Part shown: piece by piece, positions 53,090 through 61,396 of the stretch
How the letters are laid out: every line of letters begins with the position of its first letter
Position numbering within the stretch: the first letter of the stretch is position 1
Source: CBDCWQ01 sp965223435
GTDB lineage: Bacteria; Myxococcota; Kuafuiibacteriia; Kuafuiibacteriales; Kuafuiibacteriaceae
Reading direction: 5' to 3'
Assembly: GCA_965223435.1 (NCBI GenBank)
Contig: CBDCWQ010000023.1
Coordinates: 682,001-746,000 of the forward strand
DNA length: 64,000 nt
Notes under the pieces: generated by a model
What the model was told of the DNA's origin: nothing
What the model saw: only the letters and a program-made list of their open reading frames with translations
The model's database searches: none
Translations under genes and position numbers: made by a program

Positions 53090-54292
53090 ATGGCCAAGGA
53101 GAAATTTGAGCGCACCAAACCTCACGTGAACGTGGGCACCATCGGGCATGTCGATCACGGAAAGACGACATTGACGGCGGCACTCACAATGGTGTGTGGC
53201 GAAAAAGGCTGGGCTAAGCCGCTCAGCTACGACGAGATCGCGAAGGCGTCTGCGTCACAGGGACGCCGGGATCCAACGAAGATCCTGACGATTTCGACCG
53301 CCCATGTCGAGTACGAGAGTGAGGGGCGACACTATGCGCACGTCGACTGCCCCGGACATGCGGACTACATCAAGAACATGATCACCGGCGCGGCGCAGAT
53401 GGATGGCGCCATCTTGGTGGTGTCAGCCGTGGACGGTCCGATGCCGCAAACCAAGGAGCACATCCTCCTTGCCCGCCAAGTTGGGGTGCCGTCCATTGTG
53501 GTGTTCTTGAACAAGGTCGACCTCGTTGACGATGAAGAGCTTCTTGACTTGGTCGAGATCGAAGTTCGGGATCTTCTGAGCAAGTACAAGTTCCCCGGCG
53601 ACGACGTACCCGTGATTCGAGGCAGTGCCTTGAAGCCTTACAACTCCCAAGGAAAAGAGGGTGCGGAGCCCATCTTAGAGTTGCTTAAGGCGCTGGACGA
53701 AAACATTCCGGATCCAGTTCGCGACGAAGACAAGCCATTTTTGATGCCGATCGAAGATGTGTTTTCCATCTCTGGTCGAGGAACGGTGGTGACGGGTCGC
53801 ATCGAGCGAGGCATCGTCACCGTGGGTGAGAAGGTCGAGATTGTTGGTTTCAAGCCAACCTCGGATACGACCGTCACCGGCGTCGAGATGTTTCGAAAAC
53901 TGCTCGATAAGGGGATCGCCGGAGACAACGTGGGTTGCCTTCTTCGTGGTGTAAACAAAGAGGACGTGGAGCGGGGTCAGGTGTTGGCCAAACCCGGATC
54001 CATCAATCCACACACAAAATTCAAGTGTGAGGTCTATATCCTTGCAAAAGAAGAGGGCGGGCGTCATACACCCTTCTTCAAAGGTTATCGTCCGCAGTTC
54101 TATTTTCGAACCACGGATGTCACCGGATCCATCACATTGCCCGAGGGGACTGAAATGGTGATGCCTGGTGACAATGTGGCTATGGACGTGGAGCTCATCA
54201 CCCCGGTTGCCATGGACAAAGGCATGAACTTTGCCATTCGTGAAGGTGGCCGCACCGTCGGTGCGGGCGTGGTGACGGAGATCAACGAGTAA
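53090..54292 (+). CDS. tuf: elongation factor Tu, with atypical switch I
   Basis: 400 residues. P-loop GHVDHGKT (19-26), DCPGHADYIKN (G3) and NKVD (G4) are intact, and domains II and III are well conserved to the C-terminus. The effector region at residues 54-70 reads SASQGRRDPTKILTIST where most EF-Tu have RGITI(N/S)TAH, so the Arg-Gly pair before the Mg-contacting Thr is replaced by Ile-Leu, while Thr67 remains. It delivers aminoacyl-tRNA to the ribosome. It lies 64 bases after fusA and 52 before rpsJ. Confidence 0.97.
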   Translation: MAKEKFERTKPHVNVGTIGHVDHGKTTLTAALTMVCGEKGWAKPLSYDEIAKASASQGRRDPTKILTISTAHVEYESEGRHYAHVDCPGHADYIKNMITGAAQMDGAILVVSAVDGPMPQTKEHILLARQVGVPSIVVFLNKVDLVDDEELLDLVEIEVRDLLSKYKFPGDDVPVIRGSALKPYNSQGKEGAEPILELLKALDENIPDPVRDEDKPFLMPIEDVFSISGRGTVVTGRIERGIVTVGEKVEIVGFKPTSDTTVTGVEMFRKLLDKGIAGDNVGCLLRGVNKEDVERGQVLAKPGSINPHTKFKCEVYILAKEEGGRHTPFFKGYRPQFYFRTTDVTGSITLPEGTEMVMPGDNVAMDVELITPVAMDKGMNFAIREGGRTVGAGVVTEINE

Positions 54293-54344
54293 GGGAGTCC
54301 GGTGGCCTTTCGGGTCATGGGGTTTCGCGCGAAGGAGCAGAGGA

Positions 54345-54659
54345 ATGGCGAACAAGTCGACGAAGATTCGGATACGGCTCAAGGCATATGACCACCGCTT
54401 GTTGGATCAAGCGGTGGGTGAAATTGTAGAGTCGGCTCGGCGAACAGGCGCCAGCGTCGCTGGTCCCATTCCGCTCCCTACGCGCATCAATCGGTATACC
54501 GTTTTGCGGGGGCCGCACGTAGACAAGAAGAGCCGGGAGCAGTTTGAGATCCGGACCCACAAACGGGTTGTGGACATCCTCGATCCAACGCCCCAAACGC
54601 TCGATGCGCTCATGAAACTCGACCTCTCTGCTGGTGTAGACGTCGAGATCAAGTCTTGA
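54345..54659 (+). CDS. rpsJ: 30S ribosomal protein S10
   Basis: 104 residues, ATG at 54345 with GAAGGAGCAGAGG upstream. Signatures: KIRIRLKAYDHRLLDQAV, GPIPLPTRINRYTVLRGPHVDKKSREQF and THKRVVDI. It is the 30S head protein and, as NusE, a transcription antitermination factor. The next gene, 13 bases on, is rplD; rplC, which normally stands between, is missing. Confidence 0.98.
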   Translation: MANKSTKIRIRLKAYDHRLLDQAVGEIVESARRTGASVAGPIPLPTRINRYTVLRGPHVDKKSREQFEIRTHKRVVDILDPTPQTLDALMKLDLSAGVDVEIKS

Positions 54660-54672
54660 CAGGAGGCGAACC

Positions 54673-55353
54673 GTGAAAGTCAGCGTCTTCGATACAAACA
54701 CGAGCAAGGTGGCCGTGACTGAGTTGGATGATTCGGTTTTTGGTGCCGAGGTACGTCCTCACCTTTTTTGGGAGGTCGTCAAGATGCAGCAAGCCAACCG
54801 TCGGCGTGGAACGCATTCCACCAAGACGGTTTCTGAGGTGCGTGGTTCGGGCGCGCGCCCCTATCGCCAAAAGGGAACAGGGCGTGCGCGTCATGGAAGC
54901 AAGCGGGCGATGAATATGCGGGGGGGGGGCATCGTTTTTGGCCCGAGGCCCCGCGATCATGGCTATAAGATTCCCAAGAAGATGGTGAAGTGTGCGCTTC
55001 GCTCGGCGCTTTCACTCAGGCTGGCTGAGGAAAAGCTGACGATCATCAAGGGATGGGCCCCCAAAGCCCCCAAGACCAAAGAGGCCCTTCAAGTTTTGAA
55101 GGGTTTTTCGGTTGAGAGGGCCTTGGTCGTGGGGTCCAAGGAGAACGTAGAGCTCCAGCGGTCGTTGAGAAACCTGGCATGGGTCAAGTTTCTCCCGCTC
55201 GAGGGCCTCAACGTTTATGACATTCTTCGGTACGACAATTTGATTTTGAGCGCAGAGGTGGTTGCGGAAATCAATGAAAAGTATCGGACGCTGCCGTCGC
55301 GCCGGGAGCAAGCGCTCCAAGAAGCGCGAGCCGGGGGAGCGGACGCCTCCTAA
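54673..55353 (+). CDS. rplD: 50S ribosomal protein L4
   Basis: 226 residues; GTG start with AGGAGG upstream. It has the exit-tunnel extension RRGTHSTKTVSEVRGSGARP and the signature QKGTGRARHGSKRA...GGGIVFGPRPRDHGY. In Escherichia coli L4 also autoregulates the S10 operon. Its start is only 13 bases past the rpsJ stop, leaving no room for rplC. The C-terminal tail (EQALQEARAGGADAS) is slightly longer than usual. Confidence 0.98.
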   Translation: MKVSVFDTNTSKVAVTELDDSVFGAEVRPHLFWEVVKMQQANRRRGTHSTKTVSEVRGSGARPYRQKGTGRARHGSKRAMNMRGGGIVFGPRPRDHGYKIPKKMVKCALRSALSLRLAEEKLTIIKGWAPKAPKTKEALQVLKGFSVERALVVGSKENVELQRSLRNLAWVKFLPLEGLNVYDILRYDNLILSAEVVAEINEKYRTLPSRREQALQEARAGGADAS

Positions 55354-55374
55354 GGGGTGTAGCGGGGTGGAGCC

Positions 55375-55674
55375 ATGAAGCGAGATGCTTACGATATATT
55401 GCGGAGGCCTCGGATCACGGAAAAAGGATCTGCGGCGTCTGAGACACGGCCAAGCGTGATTTTTGAGATCCCCGTCGATGTGAACAAGACGGAGGTCAAA
55501 AAGGCCGTGCAACTGGTATTCAACGTTGAGGTCCAGAGCGTCAGAACGTCGATCGTTCGCGGCAAAGTCAAACGGCGCGGGCGACACATCGGGAAGCGAC
55601 CCAACTGGAAGAAGGCGATCGTCACACTCAAAGAGGGTTTTGATATTGACCTCTTTGGTGGCGTCTCGACCTAG
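55375..55674 (+). CDS. rplW: 50S ribosomal protein L23
   Basis: 99 residues, GGAG before the ATG at 55375. Family pattern: DILRRPRITEKGSAASE, then VNKTEVKKAVQLVFNVEVQSVRTS, and a basic loop KVKRRGRHIGKRPNWKKA that reaches the rRNA. It sits at the polypeptide exit and docks trigger factor and SRP. 18 bases separate it from rplB. Confidence 0.98.
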   Translation: MKRDAYDILRRPRITEKGSAASETRPSVIFEIPVDVNKTEVKKAVQLVFNVEVQSVRTSIVRGKVKRRGRHIGKRPNWKKAIVTLKEGFDIDLFGGVST

Positions 55675-55692
55675 AGCAAGGGAGGCGGTCTA

Positions 55693-56541
55693 ATGGGCGT
55701 ACGTACATTCAAGCCTACGACTCCGTCGAGGCGTACCATGACGGGCTCCGATTTTTCGGAGATTACCAAGTCAAAACCTGAAAAGAAGCTTCTCGATACC
55801 AAGAAGCGAACCGGGGGCCGGAACTTCCGAGGCAAGATTACTTGTCGGCATAAAGGCGGGGGCCATCGGCGGCGATATCGGCTGATCGACTTCAAGCGGC
55901 GTAAATACAATGTGCCGGGAAGAGTTGCGGCTATCGAGTATGATCCGAATCGATCGGCTCGGATCGCCTTGGTGGCTTATGCGGATGGCGAGAAGGCCTA
56001 CATCCTTGCGCCAGGGGCTCTGCAGGTTGGGGCGACCGTCATGTCGTCTGAAAAAGCCTTAGATCCCCTTCCTGGAAACGCCATGCCGCTTCGAGAGATT
56101 CCGCTCGGGACGCAGATCCACAACATTGAGCTTCGGCCGGGTAAGGGCGGGCAGATGGTCCGTTCCGCGGGCGGTGGTGCCCAACTCATGGCGAAGGAGG
56201 GGCGATACGTGACCGTCCGATTGCCTTCGGCAGAGATGCGGAGAATTTTGGCAACGTGTTTTGCGACTGTCGGCCAGCTCGGGAATGAGCAACAAGAAAA
56301 TCTCGTGTACGGCAAGGCGGGCCGTTCACGCTGGTTGGGGATTCGGCCCACCGTTCGAGGGGCCTGCATGAATCCGGTCGATCACAACAACGGCGGTGGT
56401 GAGGGTCGGGCCAAGGGTGGTAAGCCGCCCAGGACGCCCTGGGGTAAGATGGCTCGGGGCCTTCGAACCCGAAACAACAAGCGAACCGACAAGTTCATTG
56501 TCACACCGCGCAAACGCGGTAAACAGTCCGGGAAATCTTAA
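55693..56541 (+). CDS. rplB: 50S ribosomal protein L2
   Basis: 282 residues with GGGAGG upstream. It opens GVRTFKPTTPSRRTMTGSDF and contains KTRTGGRNF-like KKRTGGRNFRGKITCRHKGG. The peptidyl-transferase-proximal loop reads NPVDHNNGGGEGR: the key His is kept, but the usual Pro-His after it is Asn-Asn. The C-terminus is rich in basic residues. Needed for 23S folding and subunit association. Three bases before rpsS. Confidence 0.98.
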   Translation: MGVRTFKPTTPSRRTMTGSDFSEITKSKPEKKLLDTKKRTGGRNFRGKITCRHKGGGHRRRYRLIDFKRRKYNVPGRVAAIEYDPNRSARIALVAYADGEKAYILAPGALQVGATVMSSEKALDPLPGNAMPLREIPLGTQIHNIELRPGKGGQMVRSAGGGAQLMAKEGRYVTVRLPSAEMRRILATCFATVGQLGNEQQENLVYGKAGRSRWLGIRPTVRGACMNPVDHNNGGGEGRAKGGKPPRTPWGKMARGLRTRNNKRTDKFIVTPRKRGKQSGKS

Positions 56542-56544
56542 GTT

Positions 56545-56832
56545 ATGGCTCGTTCATTGAAGAAAGGTCCTTTTGTGGACACCCACCTTCTTAAAAAGGT
56601 GGATGGTATGAATCAGGGAAAAAAGAAGGCGGTGATCAAGACTTGGTCACGTCGATCCATGATCACCCCGGACTTCATTGGCCACACCTTTGCAGTCCAC
56701 AACGGGAGAAAGTTTATCCCCGTGTTTGTGACCGAGCAGATGGTGGGGCACAAACTCGGCGAGTTTTCACCTACGCGAACCTTCCACGGGCATGCCGCCG
56801 ACCGGAAGGGCAAGAAGGCCGGTAAGAGGTAG
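56545..56832 (+). CDS. rpsS: 30S ribosomal protein S19
   Basis: 95 residues: MARSLKKGPFVDTHLLKKVD, then IKTWSRRSMITPDFIGHTFAVHNGRKFIPV and GHKLGEFSPTRTF, all family hallmarks. It forms a head complex with S13 near the A-site tRNA. The three-base gap after rplB and lack of a strong ribosome site suggest translational coupling. Confidence 0.98.
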   Translation: MARSLKKGPFVDTHLLKKVDGMNQGKKKAVIKTWSRRSMITPDFIGHTFAVHNGRKFIPVFVTEQMVGHKLGEFSPTRTFHGHAADRKGKKAGKR

Positions 56833-56846
56833 TTGGGGAGCTATGC

Positions 56847-57182
56847 ATGGTAGCCAAAGCGGTACTCAGAAATCTTAGGATAGCGCCCCGGAAGGTGAGG
56901 CTGGTTGCCGATCTGATTCGAGGGAAACCGGTGGAGGAGGCGCTTAGCATCCTTCTGTTTAGCAACAAGAAGAGTGCGCGTTCGCTCGAGAAGCTTTTGC
57001 GTTCGGCGGTCGCCAACGCGGATCAAAAGCCGGGGGTGAATGTAGACAAGCTCTTTGTGTCGACGCTGATGGTCGACAGCGGGCCAACGATGAAGCGTCA
57101 CCGGCCGCGAGCCATGGGGCGGGCTTCCGCGATTTTGAAGCGAAGCTCCCATGTAAGCATTTCACTCGAGCAGGCGAGTTAG
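56847..57182 (+). CDS. rplV: 50S ribosomal protein L22
   Basis: 111 residues, ATG at 56847 after GGGGAG. Pattern: LRNLRIAPRKVRLVADLIRGKPVEEAL, NADQKPGVNVDKLFVS, and the exit-tunnel hairpin GPTMKRHRPRAMGRASAILKRSSH, the region where macrolide-resistance changes occur in other species. No unusual residues are seen there. Confidence 0.98.
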   Translation: MVAKAVLRNLRIAPRKVRLVADLIRGKPVEEALSILLFSNKKSARSLEKLLRSAVANADQKPGVNVDKLFVSTLMVDSGPTMKRHRPRAMGRASAILKRSSHVSISLEQAS

Positions 57183-57201
57183 CGAAAGCGAAGGAACAAC
57201 A

Positions 57202-57888
57202 ATGGGTCAGAAGACAAATCCAATCGGTTTTCGCCTCGGAATCACACGGACGTGGGACTCCAAGTGGTTTGAAGAAAAACACTACGCGGATTGGCTCCAC
57301 GAGGACATCAAGCTTCGTGAAGTGGTGAAACAGAAACACTACAGCGCGGGCATCTCACGGGTGGAGATCGAGCGCGCCGCAAACAAGGTCAAGGTCAACA
57401 TCTACACGGCTCGGCCGGGCATCGTGATCGGGAAAAAAGGCGCGGGCATCGAGCTCCTCAAAAAGGAACTGCAGCGCCGGACCGAAAACGAGGTCTTTAT
57501 CAACATCCAAGAGATCCGAAAGGCCGAGATCGATGCGCAGTTGGTTGCCGAAAACATCGCCACGCAGCTCGAACGGAGGATCGCATTCCGGCGCGCGATG
57601 AAAAAGGCGGTGACGATTTCGATGAAGTTCGGGGCCAAGGGCATTCGGGTCGCGTGCTCTGGCCGGCTTGGCGGCGCAGAAATGTCTCGCTACGAGTGGT
57701 ACCGCGAGGGCCGGGTTCCTCTCCATACGCTTCGCGCCGATGTGGAGTACGGCTTTGCGACTGCCAAAACGAAACAGGGCACCATTGGGGTGAAGTGCTG
57801 GATCTTCAAGGGTGAGGTTTTGTCGAGTGGTCCGGAGATGGAGCCTCGGCGAGTTCCGAGGCCACGTGGTGGGGAGGCTGCCGCTTAG
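57202..57888 (+). CDS. rpsC: 30S ribosomal protein S3
   Basis: 228 residues. MGQKTNPIGFRLGITRTWDS at the start; KH domain with GIVIGKKGAGIELLKKEL; C-terminal RRAMKKAVTISMKFGAKGIR and GRLGGAEMSRYEWYREGRVPLHTLRADVEYG. It guards the mRNA entry channel and has helicase function. The length is normal. Confidence 0.98.
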   Translation: MGQKTNPIGFRLGITRTWDSKWFEEKHYADWLHEDIKLREVVKQKHYSAGISRVEIERAANKVKVNIYTARPGIVIGKKGAGIELLKKELQRRTENEVFINIQEIRKAEIDAQLVAENIATQLERRIAFRRAMKKAVTISMKFGAKGIRVACSGRLGGAEMSRYEWYREGRVPLHTLRADVEYGFATAKTKQGTIGVKCWIFKGEVLSSGPEMEPRRVPRPRGGEAAA

Positions 57889-57903
57889 GGCAGGAGGTGA
57901 ACG

Positions 57904-58320
57904 ATGCTTCAACCAGCGAGACAAAAATACCGCAAGCAGCAGAAGGGCAAGAATCGAGGCCAGGCGCACCGCGGAAGCAGCGTCGCTTTTGGGACCATTG
58001 CGCTTCAAGCGACCGAATGCGGGTGGATTACGTCGCGGCAGATCGAGGCCGCACGTATTGCCATGACGCGGTATATCAAACGCGGTGGGCGGGTCTGGAT
58101 TCGTTTCTTCCCCGACAAGCCGGTTTGCAAGAAGCCGCTTGAAACACGTATGGGCAAAGGCAAGGGAGCGCCTGATCACTACGTCGCGGTCATCAAGCCT
58201 GGACGTGTGCTGTATGAGATCGATGGCGTGGAAGAGAAGATTGCCAAAGAGGCCTGTCGTTTGGCTGCCCACAAGCTTCCGCTCAAGACGAGGGTGATTA
58301 CCCGAGAGGGGCAGATTTAG
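57904..58320 (+). CDS. rplP: 50S ribosomal protein L16
   Basis: 138 residues, GGAGGTGAACG before the ATG at 57904. MLQPARQKYRKQQKGKNRG, GSSVAFGTIALQATECGWIT, RRGKVWIRFFPDKP-like GGRVWIRFFPDKP and MGKGKGAPDHYVAVIKPGRV are diagnostic. It lies near the A-site tRNA elbow. The stop codon abuts the rpmC start. Confidence 0.98.
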   Translation: MLQPARQKYRKQQKGKNRGQAHRGSSVAFGTIALQATECGWITSRQIEAARIAMTRYIKRGGRVWIRFFPDKPVCKKPLETRMGKGKGAPDHYVAVIKPGRVLYEIDGVEEKIAKEACRLAAHKLPLKTRVITREGQI

Positions 58321-58536
58321 ATGGCGAGTGAAGTGAGCACGGCAAAGGACTTGCGTAGTCAAACTGACGAAGACCTGGCGCATTTCCTTCGGCAAAAAAA
58401 AGAAGAGCTTTTCAAGCTGCGTTTTCAGTTTTCGACCGGACAGCTCGAAAACGTCGCTCGACTGAAGCAAGTGCGTAAAGAGATTGCGCGGGCAAAAACG
58501 GTGGTTGCCGAGAAACGAAGGAGTGCGGAGCCATGA
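58321..58536 (+). CDS. rpmC: 50S ribosomal protein L29
   Basis: 71 residues; the ATG follows the rplP stop with no gap and the end overlaps rpsQ by four bases, so all three are translationally coupled. The sequence is two helices: AKDLRSQTDEDLAHFLRQKKEELFKLRFQ and TGQLENVARLKQVRKEIARAKTVV. It sits next to L23 at the exit tunnel. Confidence 0.97.
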   Translation: MASEVSTAKDLRSQTDEDLAHFLRQKKEELFKLRFQFSTGQLENVARLKQVRKEIARAKTVVAEKRRSAEP

Positions 58537-58838
58537 CCGAAGCGGCTGAAGTAACAACGGACCAGGTCACCAGTGAAAAAGCGGTGACGGCTCGCCGAAA
58601 CATCAAAGAACGCCAAGGTCGGGTGGTTTCAGCAAAAGCTCAAAAGACGGTGATCGTCGAAGTGGAGCGAAGGGTGAAACATCCGAGATACCACAAATAT
58701 GTGGCGGTTCGAAAACGCTATGCCGCCCACGATACCTTGGACTGCGTCGTAGGAGAGCGGGTGCGCATACGCGAGAGTCGGCCGATCTCGAAAACCAAGC
58801 GCTGGCGCGTCATGGAGAAGTTGTCCAAAGGCTCCTAG
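58533..58838 (+). CDS. rpsQ: 30S ribosomal protein S17, with N-terminal extension
   Basis: 101 residues, about 15-20 more than usual because of an acidic Thr/Glu/Val-rich N-terminus (TEAAEVTTDQVTSEKAV). The core is standard: GRVVSAKAQKTVIVEVERRVKHPRYHKYV, RYAAHD and GERVRIRESRPISKTKRWRV. It binds 16S helix 11. The ATG overlaps the rpmC stop. Confidence 0.97.
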   Translation: MTEAAEVTTDQVTSEKAVTARRNIKERQGRVVSAKAQKTVIVEVERRVKHPRYHKYVAVRKRYAAHDTLDCVVGERVRIRESRPISKTKRWRVMEKLSKGS

Positions 58839-58866
58839 AGGGCCGGAGGCATAAGGAGACAGACCC

Positions 58867-59235
58867 ATGATTCAGATGACCTCAATCTTGGATGTGGCCG
58901 ATAACAGTGGGGCCCGAAAGCTTTTTTGCATCAAGGTTCTTGGTGGATCGAGGCGCAGGTACGCCCGCATTGGCGATGTCGTCGTGTGTTCGGTTCGTGA
59001 GGCCCTGCCGAACGGCAAGGTCAAAAAGGGCGATGTGGTGAAGGCGGTCCTGGTGCGCAGCAAGGCGCAGACCGGCCGCAACGACGGCAGCTACATTACC
59101 TTTGATCAAAACGCCGCGGTGTTGGTGAGCAAGGAAGGTGACCCGGTGGGCACACGCATTTTTGGACCGGTAGCCCGAGAGCTTCGGGGCAAGAACTTTA
59201 TGAAGATCGTGTCTTTGGCACCGGAGGTTCTCTGA
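58867..59235 (+). CDS. rplN: 50S ribosomal protein L14
   Basis: 122 residues, the exact usual length. MIQMTSILDVADNSGARKLF, RRRYARIGDVVVCSVREA, VVKAVLVRSKAQTGRNDGSY and GTRIFGPVARELR are conserved. It forms an intersubunit bridge and is the target of ribosome silencing factor. AAGGAG precedes the ATG. The end overlaps rplX by one base. Confidence 0.98.
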   Translation: MIQMTSILDVADNSGARKLFCIKVLGGSRRRYARIGDVVVCSVREALPNGKVKKGDVVKAVLVRSKAQTGRNDGSYITFDQNAAVLVSKEGDPVGTRIFGPVARELRGKNFMKIVSLAPEVL

Positions 59236-59564
59236 TGGCGAAGATAAAAAAGGGCGATATGGTTGAGGTGATTGCAGGGCGTGACCGGGGAGAGCGTGGT
59301 CGCGTGCTGCATGTGTTTCAAGGCGAGAGCAAGGTCATCGTCGAGGGGGTGAACGTCCTCAAGAGGCACATCAAAGCCGGTGCCCGGCAAAGCATGCCGG
59401 AAGGCGGCATCCTCGATAAGCCCGGAAAAATTCATATTTCGAATGTTCAGCTCTATTCTGACAAGCTCGATCGGGCCGTTCGTGTAGGCACGAAGATCTT
59501 AGAGGATGGGCGGAAGGTCCGGGTGGCGCGCGGGCGCACCGGTGCCGAAACTCAGATTGACTGA
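59235..59564 (+). CDS. rplX: 50S ribosomal protein L24
   Basis: 109 residues. KOW motif near the start: KIKKGDMVEVIAGRDRGERGRVL, then GVNVLKRHIKAGARQSMPEGGIL and KPGKIHISNVQLY. It initiates 50S assembly. Start and rplN stop share one base, so the two genes are coupled. Confidence 0.98.
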   Translation: MAKIKKGDMVEVIAGRDRGERGRVLHVFQGESKVIVEGVNVLKRHIKAGARQSMPEGGILDKPGKIHISNVQLYSDKLDRAVRVGTKILEDGRKVRVARGRTGAETQID

Positions 59565-59578
59565 AGGCGGAACGGACC

Positions 59579-60241
59579 ATGGCAGAGGACAAAAAGAAGA
59601 AGAAAGCAGCGGGCAAAGGTCGAGGCAAGGAGTCGCGCGCCAGGGCCAAAGACAAGCCTGAAGTGCCGGATAAGCCGCGGCCGCCGCCTCGTCTTGTTGA
59701 AAAATACAAAGGCGAAGTGGCTCCGAAGCTCAAAAAGGATTTGAGTCTTAAGTCGGTGAGCCAGGTGCCTAAACTGGAGAAAATCATCGTCAACATGGGG
59801 CTCGGAGAGGCGATTTCCAACAACAAGATCTTGGATTCGGCGCGGGAGGAGATTGAGGCCATCACTGGCCAAAAGCCGGTTGTCACCAAGGCGCGAAAGT
59901 CTATTTCGAACTTCAAGCTTCGTGAAGGCATGCCGATTGGGGCGATGGTCACGTTGCGGCGCGCCCGGATGTGGGAATTTTTTGATCGTTTGGTCTCGGT
60001 CGCTCTACCGCGGGTCAGAGACTTCAAAGGTGTTCCCGACAAGGCTTTTGACGGACGTGGCAACTATACGCTCGGTGTGAAAGAGCAAATTATCTTTCCT
60101 GAAATTGACTACGATCGGGTAGACAAGGTCCGGGGGATGAATATCAGCTTCGTCACCTCCGCCAAGAACGATGAGCACGGAAAGGCGCTTTTGGCTGCCC
60201 TAGGGATGCCATTCCGTCGACGAGGACAAGCAGATGGCTAA
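59579..60241 (+). CDS. rplE: 50S ribosomal protein L5, with long basic N-terminal extension
   Basis: 220 residues, about 40 more than usual. The extra N-terminus is Lys/Arg/Pro-rich (AEDKKKKKAAGKGRGKES, PEVPDKPRPPPRLVEKYKGE). The core then starts as normal (VPKLEKIIVNMGLGEAISNNK, TGQKPVVTKARKSISNFKLR, RDFKGVPDKAFDGRGNYTLG). L5 holds 5S rRNA and contacts P-site tRNA. A shorter start would need an internal codon without a ribosome site. The end overlaps rpsN by eight bases. Confidence 0.97.
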   Translation: MAEDKKKKKAAGKGRGKESRARAKDKPEVPDKPRPPPRLVEKYKGEVAPKLKKDLSLKSVSQVPKLEKIIVNMGLGEAISNNKILDSAREEIEAITGQKPVVTKARKSISNFKLREGMPIGAMVTLRRARMWEFFDRLVSVALPRVRDFKGVPDKAFDGRGNYTLGVKEQIIFPEIDYDRVDKVRGMNISFVTSAKNDEHGKALLAALGMPFRRRGQADG

Positions 60242-60419
60242 GACATCCAAGATTGTTGCGGCGCGCCGTACACCGAAATTCAAAGTGCGGCAGAAGAATC
60301 GCTGCCGAGTTTGCGGGCGGCCGCGGGGATATCTGCGAAAGTTCCAGATGTGTCGCATTTGCTTCCGAAATTTGGCTCTGTCTGGCCAGATTTCTGGGGT
60401 CGTGAAGTCGAGTTGGTAG
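60234..60419 (+). CDS. rpsN: 30S ribosomal protein S14, zinc-binding type
   Basis: 61 residues with CRVCGRPRGY and MCRICFRNLA, the CxxC...CxxC zinc ribbon of the short (C+) S14 form, which does not need replacement under zinc-replete conditions. It overlaps the rplE end by eight bases. It binds the 30S head. Confidence 0.97.
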   Translation: MAKTSKIVAARRTPKFKVRQKNRCRVCGRPRGYLRKFQMCRICFRNLALSGQISGVVKSSW

Positions 60420-60446
60420 GATAGGTTTGGTCTCATTGAGGTTTGT

Positions 60447-60848
60447 ATGTCTGGTGTAGTGAATGATCCAGTGGCTGATATGCTGACGCGTATCCGAAAC
60501 AGCATCAACGCGCGGCACATGAAAGTGCCGATGCCGTTGTCGAGGCTTCGCGAGCGAATCGCGGAGGTTCTGAAATCGGAGGGTTTTATCGATGGCTTTG
60601 AGGTGCAGCGTCAGGCCAAGCCCACGATCACCATTCAGTTGAAGTACGATCACAACCGAGATCCGGTGATCAGTGGCCTGAAGCGCGTGAGTCGTCCTGG
60701 GCTTCGTCGGTACGTGCCCACCGATGAGATCCCTACGATTCGGAATGGGCTCGGCGTGGCGATCTTGTCGACTTCCCGTGGGGTGATGACCGATCGGGAA
60801 GCACGTCGTCAGGGCGTCGGCGGCGAGCTGATGTGCACGGTCTGGTAA
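60447..60848 (+). CDS. rpsH: 30S ribosomal protein S8
   Basis: 133 residues. DPVADMLTRIRNSINARHMKV, SRLRERIAEVLKSEGFIDGF, GLKRVSRPGLRRYVPTDEIP and LSTSRGVMTDREARRQGVGG are family signatures. In Escherichia coli S8 is the spc-operon translational repressor; I do not see its mRNA site here. rplF starts 11 bases downstream. Confidence 0.98.
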   Translation: MSGVVNDPVADMLTRIRNSINARHMKVPMPLSRLRERIAEVLKSEGFIDGFEVQRQAKPTITIQLKYDHNRDPVISGLKRVSRPGLRRYVPTDEIPTIRNGLGVAILSTSRGVMTDREARRQGVGGELMCTVW

Positions 60849-60859
60849 GGAGCGGGACG

Positions 60860-61396
60860 ATGTCGCGGATTGGAAACAAACCTATTGCCCTCCCTTCGGG
60901 AGTGACGGTTCAGGTGAACGGCGCCAAGGTCGTGGTCCAGGGGCCCAAGGGCAAGTTGGAGCGTGTGATTCATCCTTTGGTTTCGGTCTCGTTGGCAGGC
61001 AACGAGGTTCGAGTCGCCCGCAAGGGCAATGATCGTCGAGCGCGCGGAATGCACGGCTTGAGTCGGACCCTGATCGCCAATATGATTGACGGGGTCGTGA
61101 AACCCTTTGAGCGGGCCGTTGAGATCTCCGGTGTTGGTTATCGTGCGGAGCTCAAGGGCAGCTTGCTCAACATTCAGGTGGGTTTTTCTCATGAAGTGAA
61201 TCACCCGATTCCGCCTGAGGTGACGTGCAAGGTCGAGAAACAGACGCTGGTGCATTTGTCCTCGGCCAACAAGGAGCTTGTGGGCCGGACTGCGGCGGAG
61301 ATCCGGGCCTATCGGCCTTGTGAACCGTACAAAGGTAAAGGCATGAAATACGTGGGCGAACGCATCCAGCGCAAGGAAGGCAAAAAGACCGCCTAG
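60860..61396 (+). CDS. rplF: 50S ribosomal protein L6
   Basis: 178 residues from the ATG at 60860, with AAGGAG upstream; an earlier in-frame ATG at 60833 lies within rpsH and is rejected. MSRIGNKPIALPSGVTVQV, HGLSRTLIANMIDGV, GYRAELKGSLLNIQVGFSHEV and RAYRPCEPYKGKGMKYVGE are conserved. A 130-base gap, long for this operon, follows before rplR. Confidence 0.98.
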   Translation: MSRIGNKPIALPSGVTVQVNGAKVVVQGPKGKLERVIHPLVSVSLAGNEVRVARKGNDRRARGMHGLSRTLIANMIDGVVKPFERAVEISGVGYRAELKGSLLNIQVGFSHEVNHPIPPEVTCKVEKQTLVHLSSANKELVGRTAAEIRAYRPCEPYKGKGMKYVGERIQRKEGKKTA

